DNA of 5,704 nt from Chroococcidiopsidaceae cyanobacterium CP_BM_RX_35 (lineage in GTDB: Bacteria; Cyanobacteriota; Cyanobacteriia; Cyanobacteriales; Chroococcidiopsidaceae): positions 1 to 5,704 of the forward strand of contig JAFAVL010000326.1 of NCBI GenBank assembly GCA_019242465.1, in the 5' to 3' direction. A model generated the notes under the pieces. That model worked only from the letters and a program-made list of their open reading frames with translations. It had not been told where the DNA came from and made no database searches. Made by a program: the position numbers and the translations under genes. Shown piece after piece: positions 1 through 4,947 of this stretch (position 1 is the stretch's first letter; each line of letters begins with the position of its first letter).

Positions 1-165
1 GAACTGGAGGCAACACTAGAGCCAGTATTTGTCTACTTCAAAGAATCTCGCAAGTTAGACGAAAAGTTCGGCGACTTTTACAACCGCGTCGGGCGAGAAG
101 CCGTCCAGCAATTTGTGGTTGAATACAGAGCTAGAAGCATACCTGAAGTCATACAGCACTCCTAG
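1..165 (+). CDS. sir: ferredoxin-sulfite reductase, C-terminal fragment
   Basis: This is the 3' end of a gene that begins left of the window. Frame 1 reads 54 codons to a TAG at 163-165. The peptide contains LEPVFVYFKESR and, further on, FGDFYNRVGREA, which match the C-terminal end of plant and cyanobacterial ferredoxin-dependent sulfite reductases (LEPLFVYFK...E.FGDF..RVG). The family uses siroheme and a 4Fe-4S cluster to reduce sulfite to sulfide with six electrons from ferredoxin, in the cytoplasm, during assimilatory sulfate reduction. The cofactor-binding cysteines lie upstream of the visible part, so catalytic competence cannot be judged. The last 15 or so residues (VEYRARSIPEV...) are a variable tail. 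The identification rests on remembered family motifs. The related nitrite reductase NirA is less likely because of the VYFK...FGDF signature. Confidence 0.85.
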   Translation, partial: ELEATLEPVFVYFKESRKLDEKFGDFYNRVGREAVQQFVVEYRARSIPEVIQHS

Positions 166-212
166 ATGATTCCTTAAAAATCCCTTCTTCTCTTTGCGCT
201 TTGCGCTCTCTT

Positions 213-265
213 GCGTAGCCGCAGGCGTTAGGCACCGAGAGCGCATGCTCCCTTAAACGCTACGC
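213..265. repeat. GCG-rich palindromic intergenic repeat
   Basis: This compact nested palindrome lies between sir and rsmE. The outer arms are GCGTAGC (213-219) and GCTACGC (259-265). Alternative arms GCGTT (225-229) and AACGC (256-260) lie inside them, and an inner GAGC/GCTC stem (239-242, 247-250) closes on a GCAT loop. Just upstream, TTTGCGC occurs twice in tandem at about 193-206. The composition (GCGTAGC, GGCGTTAGGC, AACGCTACGC) resembles the short interspersed palindromic repeats common between genes in filamentous cyanobacteria. It is not a rho-independent terminator, because no T tract follows either side. The function is unknown. Confidence 0.55.
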
Positions 266-316
266 TGAGGGGGTTGAAAAAAATAGTTTTCACAACTTAG
301 AAAAGACTGCTATAGC

Positions 317-1051
317 TTGAAGCAAATAGCTCAACTGCAAAGATTAGTCATTGCCCCCTCTCAGTTTCAGGAGGAGGCGATTGCCTTAACGCTCCAGCAA
401 CAACATTATCTAGCTCATGTCTTACGGTTGCGGAGCGGTGATCGCTTTATTGCCATGGATGGGCTTGGACATTGGTGGCTGGTGAGACTAGAGAATACTG
501 AGGCAAAAATTTTAGAGCAAATTTTTGTACAAACTGAGCTGCCCATCGCTGTCACGCTGATAGTTGCGCTGCCAAAAGGCAATGGATTTGATGAAGTTGT
601 GCGCTGCTGCACTGAGTTAGGGGTAACTTCCATTGCGCCCGCGATCAGCGATCGCACACTCCCCTCACCCAGTCCTCAAAAACAACAGCGCTGGCAGCGG
701 ATAGCCCAAGAGGCTGCTGAGCAATCAGAGCGTCAGATCGTGCCAACTATTTTAGCCCCAGTGCCCTTTCGTACAAGTCTTTTGGGGCAGACTGCTGCCC
801 ACCGATATCTCTGTGTGGCTCGCGGCAACTACCCTTATTTGCTGAGTCACTTAAGCGCTGCCGTCCCCACTATAGGTTCAGAATCCGTAACCATCGCTAC
901 TGGTCCAGAAGGAGGATGGACGGACTCTGAGATAGAGGATGCTATTGCCGCTGGGTTTCAACCTGTTTCCTTAGGTCGTCGCATCCTCCGTGCAGTCACA
1001 GCTCCTGTAGTTGCCTTGTCCTTAGTGATGGCTACACTTGAGCACGCTTAG
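317..1051 (+). CDS. rsmE: 16S rRNA (uracil(1498)-N(3))-methyltransferase RsmE
   Basis: RsmE methylates N3 of U1498 in helix 44 of 16S rRNA, using S-adenosylmethionine, on the assembled 30S subunit. It is a SPOUT (trefoil-knot) enzyme with an N-terminal PUA-like domain. The 244-aa length is normal. Visible signatures are: YLAHVLRLRSGDRF (about 31-44) in the PUA-like part; LPKGNGFDEVVRCCTELGV (85-103); RWQRIAQEAAEQSER (125-139); and the knot motifs ATGPEGGWTDSEI (194-206) and LGRRILRAVTAP (219-230). In the last motif many bacteria have RTETA, so the usual Glu is Val here. The frame is closed by TAG at 284-286, and TTG at 317 is the only usual start codon before the conserved IAQLQRL. There is no convincing Shine-Dalgarno, only a purine run at 299-305. 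The stop codon overlaps the stop of the convergent minus-strand gene. Confidence 0.93.
   Translation: MKQIAQLQRLVIAPSQFQEEAIALTLQQQHYLAHVLRLRSGDRFIAMDGLGHWWLVRLENTEAKILEQIFVQTELPIAVTLIVALPKGNGFDEVVRCCTELGVTSIAPAISDRTLPSPSPQKQQRWQRIAQEAAEQSERQIVPTILAPVPFRTSLLGQTAAHRYLCVARGNYPYLLSHLSAAVPTIGSESVTIATGPEGGWTDSEIEDAIAAGFQPVSLGRRILRAVTAPVVALSLVMATLEHA
648..655. repeat. HIP1 octamer
   Basis: This is a perfect GCGATCGC inside rsmE. The highly iterated palindrome HIP1 is strongly over-represented in many cyanobacterial genomes, so it supports the taxonomic call. No local function is implied. Confidence 0.9.
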
Positions 1052-1749
1052 CTGCGAGTATTAACCTGACGCGCCATATCTAGGAAGGGGTTCATATTTG
1101 GACCAGGACGGCGACGACTGTTAGAGCTATTAGATGGGATGAGATACTTAGGCGCGAATGTCGTTTCAGTGTGACTCTGACCGTTTGGGCTGATCGGTGT
1201 TGCGGGCTTGGCAGGCTCAGCTCTAACACCCTCGGCAGTTTGAACTAGCTCGACTTCCTCTGGTTTAAGTTTGACTTTGCCCGACTTGGCAGTTGCGGAT
1301 TCCTGAGTTTTGGCTGGCTCTTTAGTTGCTGTTACTTTAGCAGTTGCAGGTTCCCCAGACTTAGCTGGCTCTTTAGCTGGCTCTTTAGTTGCTGTTACTT
1401 TAGCAGCTACGGGTTCCGCAGTCTTAGCTAGCTCTTTAGTTGCTGCTGTTACTTTAGCAGCTACAGGTTCTGCCGCCTTAGCTAGCTCCTTAGCTGCTGA
1501 TTTAGCCGCAGCTACAGGGTTAGATATGACCTGACTGCCATCAAATGGTTGAACCTCGGTCTCTTCGTCCAGCTCCATGAAGTAGCCCTTACTTTTCCGC
1601 TTTTTGCCATTTGATGCTGGTTTTATGGCTGCTTGGTCAGGTTGGTCTTTCTGAGACTTCAAGCCACTAGTAAGCCTGGTAAAGCCGCTGAAAAGACCAG
1701 CAAAGAAAGATAAAATCCCATTGAATAAGTTTTTGATAAAATCGAGCAT
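1048..1749 (-). CDS. conserved cyanobacterial hypothetical protein with Lys/Ala/Pro repeat
   Basis: I cannot assign a function. The 233-aa product has three parts. Residues 1-28 are hydrophobic and Phe/Leu-rich (MLDFIKNLFNGILSFFAGLF), compatible with a membrane-associating or amphipathic helix rather than a cleaved signal. A short conserved-looking patch KGYFMELDEE lies at 54-63. Residues about 80-155 are low-complexity, built from repeats of T-K-E-(L/P)-A-K-x-x-E-P-x-x-A-K-V-T-A. The C-terminus (198-233) carries FAPKYLIP and SRRRPGPNMNPFLDMARQV, which I associate with a family of cyanobacterial hypotheticals; this is recall, not a search. The ATG at 1747-1749 is supported by AGGAGA six nt upstream (1756-1761). 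The stop (complement of 1048-1050) overlaps that of rsmE. The repeat probably forms a flexible or helical linker of variable length. Confidence 0.8.
   Translation of the reverse strand: MLDFIKNLFNGILSFFAGLFSGFTRLTSGLKSQKDQPDQAAIKPASNGKKRKSKGYFMELDEETEVQPFDGSQVISNPVAAAKSAAKELAKAAEPVAAKVTAATKELAKTAEPVAAKVTATKEPAKEPAKSGEPATAKVTATKEPAKTQESATAKSGKVKLKPEEVELVQTAEGVRAEPAKPATPISPNGQSHTETTFAPKYLIPSNSSNSRRRPGPNMNPFLDMARQVNTRS
1316..1520 (-). repeat. in-frame 51/54-nt tandem repeat inside the hypothetical gene
   Basis: Plus-strand units begin with (G/A)GCTCTTTAGTTGCTG and end with TTAGCT. Unit 1 is 1316-1366 (51 nt). A 12-nt partial unit follows at 1367-1378. Unit 2 is 1379-1429 (51 nt), unit 3 is 1430-1483 (54 nt), and a degenerate partial unit starts at 1484. 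A weaker copy lies at about 1282-1315. All unit lengths are multiples of three, so the coding frame is kept: each full unit adds 17-18 residues and the partial adds four. Units 1 and 2 are closest, which suggests recent duplication or slippage. Confidence 0.85.
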
Positions 1750-1755
1750 CTCAAA

Positions 1756-1761
1756 TCTCCT
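1756..1761 (-). promoter_or_regulatory. ribosome binding site of the hypothetical gene
   Basis: The minus strand reads AGGAGA with six nt to the ATG at 1749. It is the strongest Shine-Dalgarno in the window and supports this start. Confidence 0.7.
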
Positions 1762-1792
1762 GGCGTTGCTCTAAAGAACTTGACTGCCACCC

Positions 1793-1816
1793 TTAAATAT
1801 TAGGGCAAAATATTAA
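1793..1816 (-). promoter_or_regulatory. AT-rich palindrome with possible -10 element
   Basis: TTAA(A)TATT at 1793-1801 pairs with AATATTAA at 1809-1816 around AGGGCAA, with one bulged A. On the minus strand it contains TAATAT (complement of 1797-1802), a good -10 match about 48 nt upstream of the hypothetical gene's ATG. The position 17 nt further upstream reads GATAAA, which is not a convincing -35. It could be a promoter core, an operator, or merely AT-rich sequence. Confidence 0.25.
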
Positions 1817-1843
1817 CCTTTTATCGAGACCTGGTTGACCGCC

Positions 1844-1930
1844 TCAGTTTGTACCCTGCAACCCATGAGAGTTAACAGAGCGAAGAATCTGACTTTCAAC
1901 AGAGCCTTTCCCTTCAGGTGAAGACATCAT
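1844..1930 (-). CDS. possible 28-aa small protein, unknown
   Basis: This minus-strand small ORF of 28 codons plus TGA begins at a double ATG (1925-1930). GAGGGA (complement of 1940-1945) lies nine nt upstream, an optimal Shine-Dalgarno spacing and better than that of most annotated genes here. An in-frame TAG further upstream closes the frame, so it cannot extend. The peptide is hydrophilic: it starts MMSSPEGKGSVES, continues with QILRSV, and has no membrane segment or recognised motif. It could be a small protein, a leader peptide for the downstream minus-strand gene (start 94 nt further on), or chance; ORFs this short are common. No homology can be tested here. Confidence 0.3.
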   Translation of the reverse strand: MMSSPEGKGSVESQILRSVNSHGLQGTN

Positions 1931-2004
1931 GTAAGTCTTTCCCTCGGATAACTAGCACCCGCAGCCAGTCAGAATTAATTATCAATTTCTCCTGATAGGC
2001 AAAG

Positions 2005-2026
2005 CAAGAGATTTAAACATCTCTTG
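2005..2026. other. perfect 8-bp hairpin
   Basis: CAAGAGAT (2005-2012) and ATCTCTTG (2019-2026) are perfect inverted copies around a 6-nt TTAAAC loop. It lies 46 nt beyond the VOC gene stop on the minus strand. It may mark that transcript's 3' end, but the following bases on the minus strand (CTTTGCC) are not a real T tract, so an intrinsic terminator is only a weak possibility. Confidence 0.4.
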
Positions 2027-2053
2027 ACAAAACTTTACATTAAGCCCTTAAAG

Positions 2054-2116
2054 TTGGCGATTCTCACATCATCTAAGTGCGAGTCCCAGTTGGTGCCCCT
2101 TTAGGAGAATCGCCAA
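2054..2116. repeat. 12-bp inverted repeat spanning the VOC gene stop codon
   Basis: TTGGCGATTCTC (2054-2065) and GAGAATCGCCAA (2105-2116) are perfect inverted copies with a 39-nt loop. The right arm is inside the VOC coding sequence and the left arm is beyond its TAG (2073-2075), so the mRNA could fold its own stop codon into the loop. A further CTAA/TTAG pairing is possible inside. There is no T tract on either side, so it is not a canonical terminator. A 3'-end protective structure or a small palindromic insertion are alternatives. Confidence 0.5.
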
Positions 2117-2528
2117 TTTGAGCATAGTTGTGACTGCCAAAAATAGCCTCAGCATAACGGTAATACTTGAACTCCAGCAGGTTATAAAACGGGTCTTCCA
2201 AGAAGAAAGTCCGATGCTCTGTAGGTAACCCTGGAAAACGGTGTTTGGGTTCTTCTCTAAAGGACAGTTGCTGCTGTCGAGCTCTTGCAAGTAAACTGTT
2301 CCAGTCGGTATCTGAGGTAAAAATTAATCCGAAGTGTCTGGGATAAATACCTGGTTGAGGTGTGATGTCTTTAGTGACATGAGCTACCAATTGATGACCG
2401 CATAAATTTAAAATTAGGGCATGATGGGTTTCGCGACCAGCAATACAGCCAAGTCCGTCAACATAAAATGCTTTTGCTTGAGCAACATTGGTAACGGGAA
2501 AAGCAAGATGAAATAGCGTTTGGTTCAT
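2073..2528 (-). CDS. VOC family (glyoxalase/bleomycin resistance/dioxygenase-like) protein
   Basis: This 151-aa single-copy vicinal-oxygen-chelate protein is probably cytosolic. Visible landmarks are: the N-terminal strand LFHLAFPVTNVAQAKAFYVD (5-24), with the typical AxxFYxDxLG element; His7; PRHFGL with His65; HRTFFLEDPFYNLLEFKYY (105-123), with Glu119. His7, His65 and Glu119 sit where VOC enzymes place metal ligands, which suggests a divalent-metal enzyme. The substrate cannot be read from sequence. The family includes glyoxalase I, extradiol dioxygenases and resistance proteins. The start ATG (2526-2528) gives a canonical N-terminus, but no Shine-Dalgarno is visible. The last residues (SPKGAPTGTRT) look like a non-conserved tail lying within the inverted repeat at 2054-2116. 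It is divergent from the DUF92 gene, with starts 27 nt apart. Confidence 0.85.
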   Translation of the reverse strand: MNQTLFHLAFPVTNVAQAKAFYVDGLGCIAGRETHHALILNLCGHQLVAHVTKDITPQPGIYPRHFGLIFTSDTDWNSLLARARQQQLSFREEPKHRFPGLPTEHRTFFLEDPFYNLLEFKYYRYAEAIFGSHNYAQIGDSPKGAPTGTRT

Positions 2529-2539
2529 GGCTGATGTCT

Positions 2540-2545
2540 GGGAGG
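2540..2545 (+). promoter_or_regulatory. ribosome binding site of the DUF92 gene
   Basis: GGGAGG lies ten nt before the GTG at 2556. The in-frame TAG at 2550-2552 falls between them, so GTG 2556 is the first possible start and this site supports it. Confidence 0.6.
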
Positions 2546-2555
2546 CTTATAGACT

Positions 2556-3338
2556 GTGCTTTCTCCAATTTATCCTTTTAACCCTTGGCTAGTTGCTGTA
2601 GGGCTCAATACCATCTTTTTACTTATCGGTTGGATTGCTCCCGCAAAACTCCTCACCCCATCTGGGCTACTACACGCTTGGCTATTGGGTATCTTAATTT
2701 GGGGTAGTTTGGGCTGGCAGGGATACATAATAGCGCTATTCTATTTTCTTGTTGGTTCTGCCGTGACGCGAATCGGCATGGCGCAAAAGGAAGCGGCAGG
2801 AATTGCCGAAAAGCGTTCTGGAGCGCGAGGACCAGAGAATGTTTGGGGTTCAGCCTTGACAGGAGCAATCTGTGCCTTGGGGATACTGGTGATTCCTGCT
2901 TTGAAGATAGAAACAAAATTGATGACCAGTTTACTTTTGTTGGGCTACGTAGCAAGTTTCAGTACCAAGCTGGGAGACACTTGTGGGAGTGAAGTGGGTA
3001 AAGTTTATGGCAAGCAGACAATTCTCATCACGACCCTGCAACCAGTGCCACGGGGGACAGAAGGGGCGGTGAGTGTGGAGGGAACAATAGCTGGAATAGC
3101 GGCATCAACTGCGATCGCGCTCTTTGGTTGGGCAGTCGGATTTGTCAACCTGCCAGGAGCCATCTGTTGTGTATTAGCAGCGTTTATTGCCACGAATCTA
3201 GAAAGCGCGATCGGGGCAACATTACAAGCCAAGGTTAGCTGGCTGACAAATGAGGTCGTGAACTTTATCAATACACTGATTGGGGCGATCACGGCCGTAC
3301 TACTAGCGTTGGCATGGCAATGGTATAGATGTAGCTAA
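2556..3338 (+). CDS. DUF92 / TIGR00297 membrane protein, probable phytyl-phosphate kinase (VTE6-like)
   Basis: This 260-aa integral membrane protein has about six or seven hydrophobic segments (roughly 10-28, 38-68, 98-115, 122-138, 175-195, 198-214, 238-256). Between them are conserved polar loops typical of DUF92: SGARGPENVWGSA (88-100), STKLGDTCGSEVGKVYGK (136-153), PRGTEGAVSVEGT (165-177) and NLESAIGATLQ (214-224). The characterised plant member VTE6 phosphorylates phytyl phosphate to phytyl diphosphate, recycling phytol from chlorophyll for tocopherol and other prenyl-lipid synthesis. Cyanobacterial orthologs are presumed to do likewise; this is family knowledge, not shown here. The start is GTG 2556, fixed by an upstream in-frame stop and a GGGAGG site. 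The dehydrogenase gene follows after 51 nt with no obvious terminator, so the two may be co-transcribed. Confidence 0.85.
   Translation: MLSPIYPFNPWLVAVGLNTIFLLIGWIAPAKLLTPSGLLHAWLLGILIWGSLGWQGYIIALFYFLVGSAVTRIGMAQKEAAGIAEKRSGARGPENVWGSALTGAICALGILVIPALKIETKLMTSLLLLGYVASFSTKLGDTCGSEVGKVYGKQTILITTLQPVPRGTEGAVSVEGTIAGIAASTAIALFGWAVGFVNLPGAICCVLAAFIATNLESAIGATLQAKVSWLTNEVVNFINTLIGAITAVLLALAWQWYRCS
3111..3118. repeat. HIP1 octamer
   Basis: This perfect GCGATCGC lies within the DUF92 gene, the second of three copies in the window. Confidence 0.9.
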
Positions 3339-3389
3339 TTGCTGAGCGCTAGTGTTAAATCTTATATCGTTGAGCGGTGAAAAAATAGC

Positions 3390-4436
3390 GTGAAAGCACA
3401 GGTATTTAGAGGCGTTAACCAGCTAGATTTTGAAGAATTGCCAATACCAGCACTTCTCACCGATGAAGTGCTAGTCCAAGTAAAGGTCGTGGGTTTGTGT
3501 CAATCGGACATTAAAAAGATTCGCTATCCCCTCTACGAACCACCTCGAATCTTTGGACACGAAACCGCCGGGACAATTGCCGCAGTAGGAGAAACGGTCA
3601 CTAACTTTCAAGTCGGACAGCGCGTTGTCGTAATGCACCACATCCCCTGTATGTATTGTGGATACTGCCTTAACGACAACTTCTCTATGTGCGATGTCTA
3701 CAAAAACATTTCTACTACAGCGGGGTTTACTCCCAGCGGTGGCGGTTTTGCTCAGTATGTCAAAGTTCCCAGTCACATTGTCCGTAATGGAGGATTAATC
3801 CCCATTCCAGATCAAGTGAGTTTTGAAGCGGCAAGTTTTGTGGAGCCGACAAACTGTTGCCTCAAAGCGGTTAAAAAAGCTCAAATTGTCCCTGGTCAAA
3901 CGGTTCTGATTACAGGTGCTGGACCAATTGGGCTAATGTTTGTCATGCTGGTAAATTACTTTGGCGCGAGAGCAATCGCCACCGACTTGCTTCCCTCCCG
4001 TATTGCCAAAGCCCTAAGTTTGGGAGCTGAGGCAGCTTTCGATCCCCGTGACCCTAATTTCCTTACAAGAGTGCAAGCAATGACTAATGGTATGGGGGTC
4101 GATACTACTCTCTTGGCGGTTCCAAGTGAAAAAGCTTTCTTTCAAGCCCTCGACTGTACCCGCAAAGGTGGCAAAATTCTCTTTTTTGCTGAGTTCCCTG
4201 ATCAGGTGGAAATTCCCATTAATCCAAACACACTCTACCGCAGAGAGATTGATTTGCTGGGCAGCTACAGTTCGTCCTATCGGCTCCAGAGCCTAGCAGC
4301 TGATATCGTGTTCAACCAGCGAATCAATGTAGAAGCGTTGATCAGCGATCGCTACCCTTTGCAGGATTTGCCTGCGGCTGTGGCACAGGCAGTTGCTCCT
4401 ACTCCCACAACCTACAAAATTTTAATTTATCCCTAG
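3390..4436 (+). CDS. zinc-dependent medium-chain alcohol/polyol dehydrogenase
   Basis: This 348-aa protein has the normal length and architecture of the zinc-containing medium-chain dehydrogenases (sorbitol/threonine dehydrogenase type): a GroES-like catalytic domain followed by a Rossmann domain. Cys37 (GLCQSD), His57-Glu58 (GHE) and Glu152 (VEPTNC) can form the catalytic zinc site. Cys87, Cys90, Cys93 and Cys101 form the structural zinc lobe (CMYCGYC then C). The dinucleotide motif GAGPIG is at 176-181. Asp199 at the end of the second strand (ATDLLPSR) favours NAD over NADP. The substrate is undetermined. The usual CGSD is CQSD here, and Cys156-Cys157 follow the Glu ligand. The start is GTG 3390, with an in-frame TGA at 3378-3380 and only a weak upstream GAGCGG. 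It lies 51 nt after the DUF92 gene on the same strand, which hints at an operon. All metal-binding residues are present, so it is probably active. Confidence 0.9.
   Translation: MKAQVFRGVNQLDFEELPIPALLTDEVLVQVKVVGLCQSDIKKIRYPLYEPPRIFGHETAGTIAAVGETVTNFQVGQRVVVMHHIPCMYCGYCLNDNFSMCDVYKNISTTAGFTPSGGGFAQYVKVPSHIVRNGGLIPIPDQVSFEAASFVEPTNCCLKAVKKAQIVPGQTVLITGAGPIGLMFVMLVNYFGARAIATDLLPSRIAKALSLGAEAAFDPRDPNFLTRVQAMTNGMGVDTTLLAVPSEKAFFQALDCTRKGGKILFFAEFPDQVEIPINPNTLYRREIDLLGSYSSSYRLQSLAADIVFNQRINVEALISDRYPLQDLPAAVAQAVAPTPTTYKILIYP
4345..4352. repeat. HIP1 octamer
   Basis: This perfect GCGATCGC lies within the dehydrogenase gene. It shares the flanking ATCA with the copy in rsmE. Confidence 0.9.
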
Positions 4437-4523
4437 CTAGTCGTTACCGCTACTACAACTTGTCTCAAAAAAGTATCTCTCTCTTTAGGGATGCTTTAAA
4501 TTTGCTTAATTGATATATTTTAG

Positions 4524-4552
4524 TCTATCATCCGTCTAGTGATAGATTTTTT
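4524..4552 (+). terminator. hairpin with T6 tract, probable terminator
   Basis: TCTATCA (4524-4530) pairs perfectly with TGATAGA (4540-4546) around a 9-nt loop and is followed by TTTTTT (4547-4552). This is the arrangement of a rho-independent terminator, although the stem is AT-rich and weak. It lies 87 nt after the dehydrogenase stop and 17 nt before the DUF2294 start. It could therefore end the upstream transcript or attenuate the downstream gene if the promoter lies to its left. Confidence 0.5.
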
Positions 4553-4569
4553 CATAGTTTTCTCAACTT

Positions 4570-4947
4570 ATGGATTCACTCCCTCCTACACGTGGGCAAC
4601 TAGAAAGAAGCCTTTCGCAACGAATTCAGTCTCTGTATCGTACGCAATTAGAGCATCAACCTAGTCGAGTTACATGTCAAATTTTTGACGAAAAAATAGC
4701 CATTGTTTTAGAAAATTCTATCACCCAACCTGAGCAGCTTTTAGTCACCAGCGGTCAAGAGGAGTTGGCGGAGCATGTACGGACGGAGTTAGATGAGGCG
4801 CTCCAGCCACAAATAATTGCGCTGATTGAAGAAGTTGTAGGAGTAACTGTGATCGATCTGTTAAGCAATGCGAAATTATCAACAGGTCGAACTGCAACCG
4901 TGGCAATCTTGGCTGAATCTCCTCAAGTTCGTAGGTCATCTGCTTAA
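4570..4947 (+). CDS. DUF2294 domain-containing (MpsC-like) protein
   Basis: This 125-aa soluble protein fills the whole DUF2294 domain, now named after MpsC of the Staphylococcus membrane-potential-generating system. Matching features are: an N-terminal helix RGQLERSLSQRIQSLYRTQL (8-27); a strand pair around VTCQIFDEKIAIVLENSIT (34-52); a helix of the E-x-x-L type from about 54 to 89 with AEHVRTELDEALQPQI (67-82); then VGVTVIDLLSNAKLSTGRTATVAIL (90-114). There is no membrane segment. Cyanobacteria often have several DUF2294 paralogs without mpsA/mpsB partners, and none is adjacent here, so a role in ion or CO2 uptake should not be assumed. The start ATG 4570 has no visible Shine-Dalgarno. The stop TAA (4945-4947) overlaps the stop of the convergent response regulator. 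Confidence 0.82.
   Translation: MDSLPPTRGQLERSLSQRIQSLYRTQLEHQPSRVTCQIFDEKIAIVLENSITQPEQLLVTSGQEELAEHVRTELDEALQPQIIALIEEVVGVTVIDLLSNAKLSTGRTATVAILAESPQVRRSSA

Larger units (their letters stand above)
1750..2072. other. 323-nt intergenic region
   Basis: This is the upstream region of the repeat-containing hypothetical gene and the downstream region of the VOC gene, both on the minus strand. It holds an AT-rich imperfect palindrome (1793-1816), a 28-codon minus-strand small ORF with a Shine-Dalgarno (1844-1945), an 8-bp hairpin (2005-2026), and the left arm of a 12-bp inverted repeat (2054-2065). AACAGAGC occurs twice (1874-1881 and 1898-1905). I see no tRNA, riboswitch or mobile-element end that I can support. 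Confidence 0.6.

Noticed and set aside
55..246. 63-codon minus-strand open frame over the sir end
   Set aside because: It overlaps the clearly coding sir 3' end antisense and the palindromic repeat, has no ribosome site, and its translation is low-complexity.
1316..1520. Tandem repeat considered as a CRISPR array
   Set aside because: The units are contiguous, have no unique spacers, vary internally and keep a coding frame.
1310..1534. Plus-strand open frame with a striking Ala/Ser/Leu repeat
   Set aside because: It is the antisense reading of the in-frame tandem repeat of the minus-strand hypothetical gene; its periodicity is inherited from that gene.
1865..1921. 18-codon plus-strand ORF in the 1750-2072 gap
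   Set aside because: It has no ribosome site and lies antisense to the better-supported 28-codon ORF.
2024..2029. TTGACA, a perfect -35-like hexamer on the plus strand
   Set aside because: There is no good -10 at the right spacing and no plus-strand gene downstream; it is partly the right arm of a hairpin.
2066..2104. Resemblance to a tRNA T-arm (TGCGAGTCCCAG then GGTGCCCC)
   Set aside because: The T-stem has mismatches, and no anticodon arm, D arm or matching acceptor stem can be built around it.
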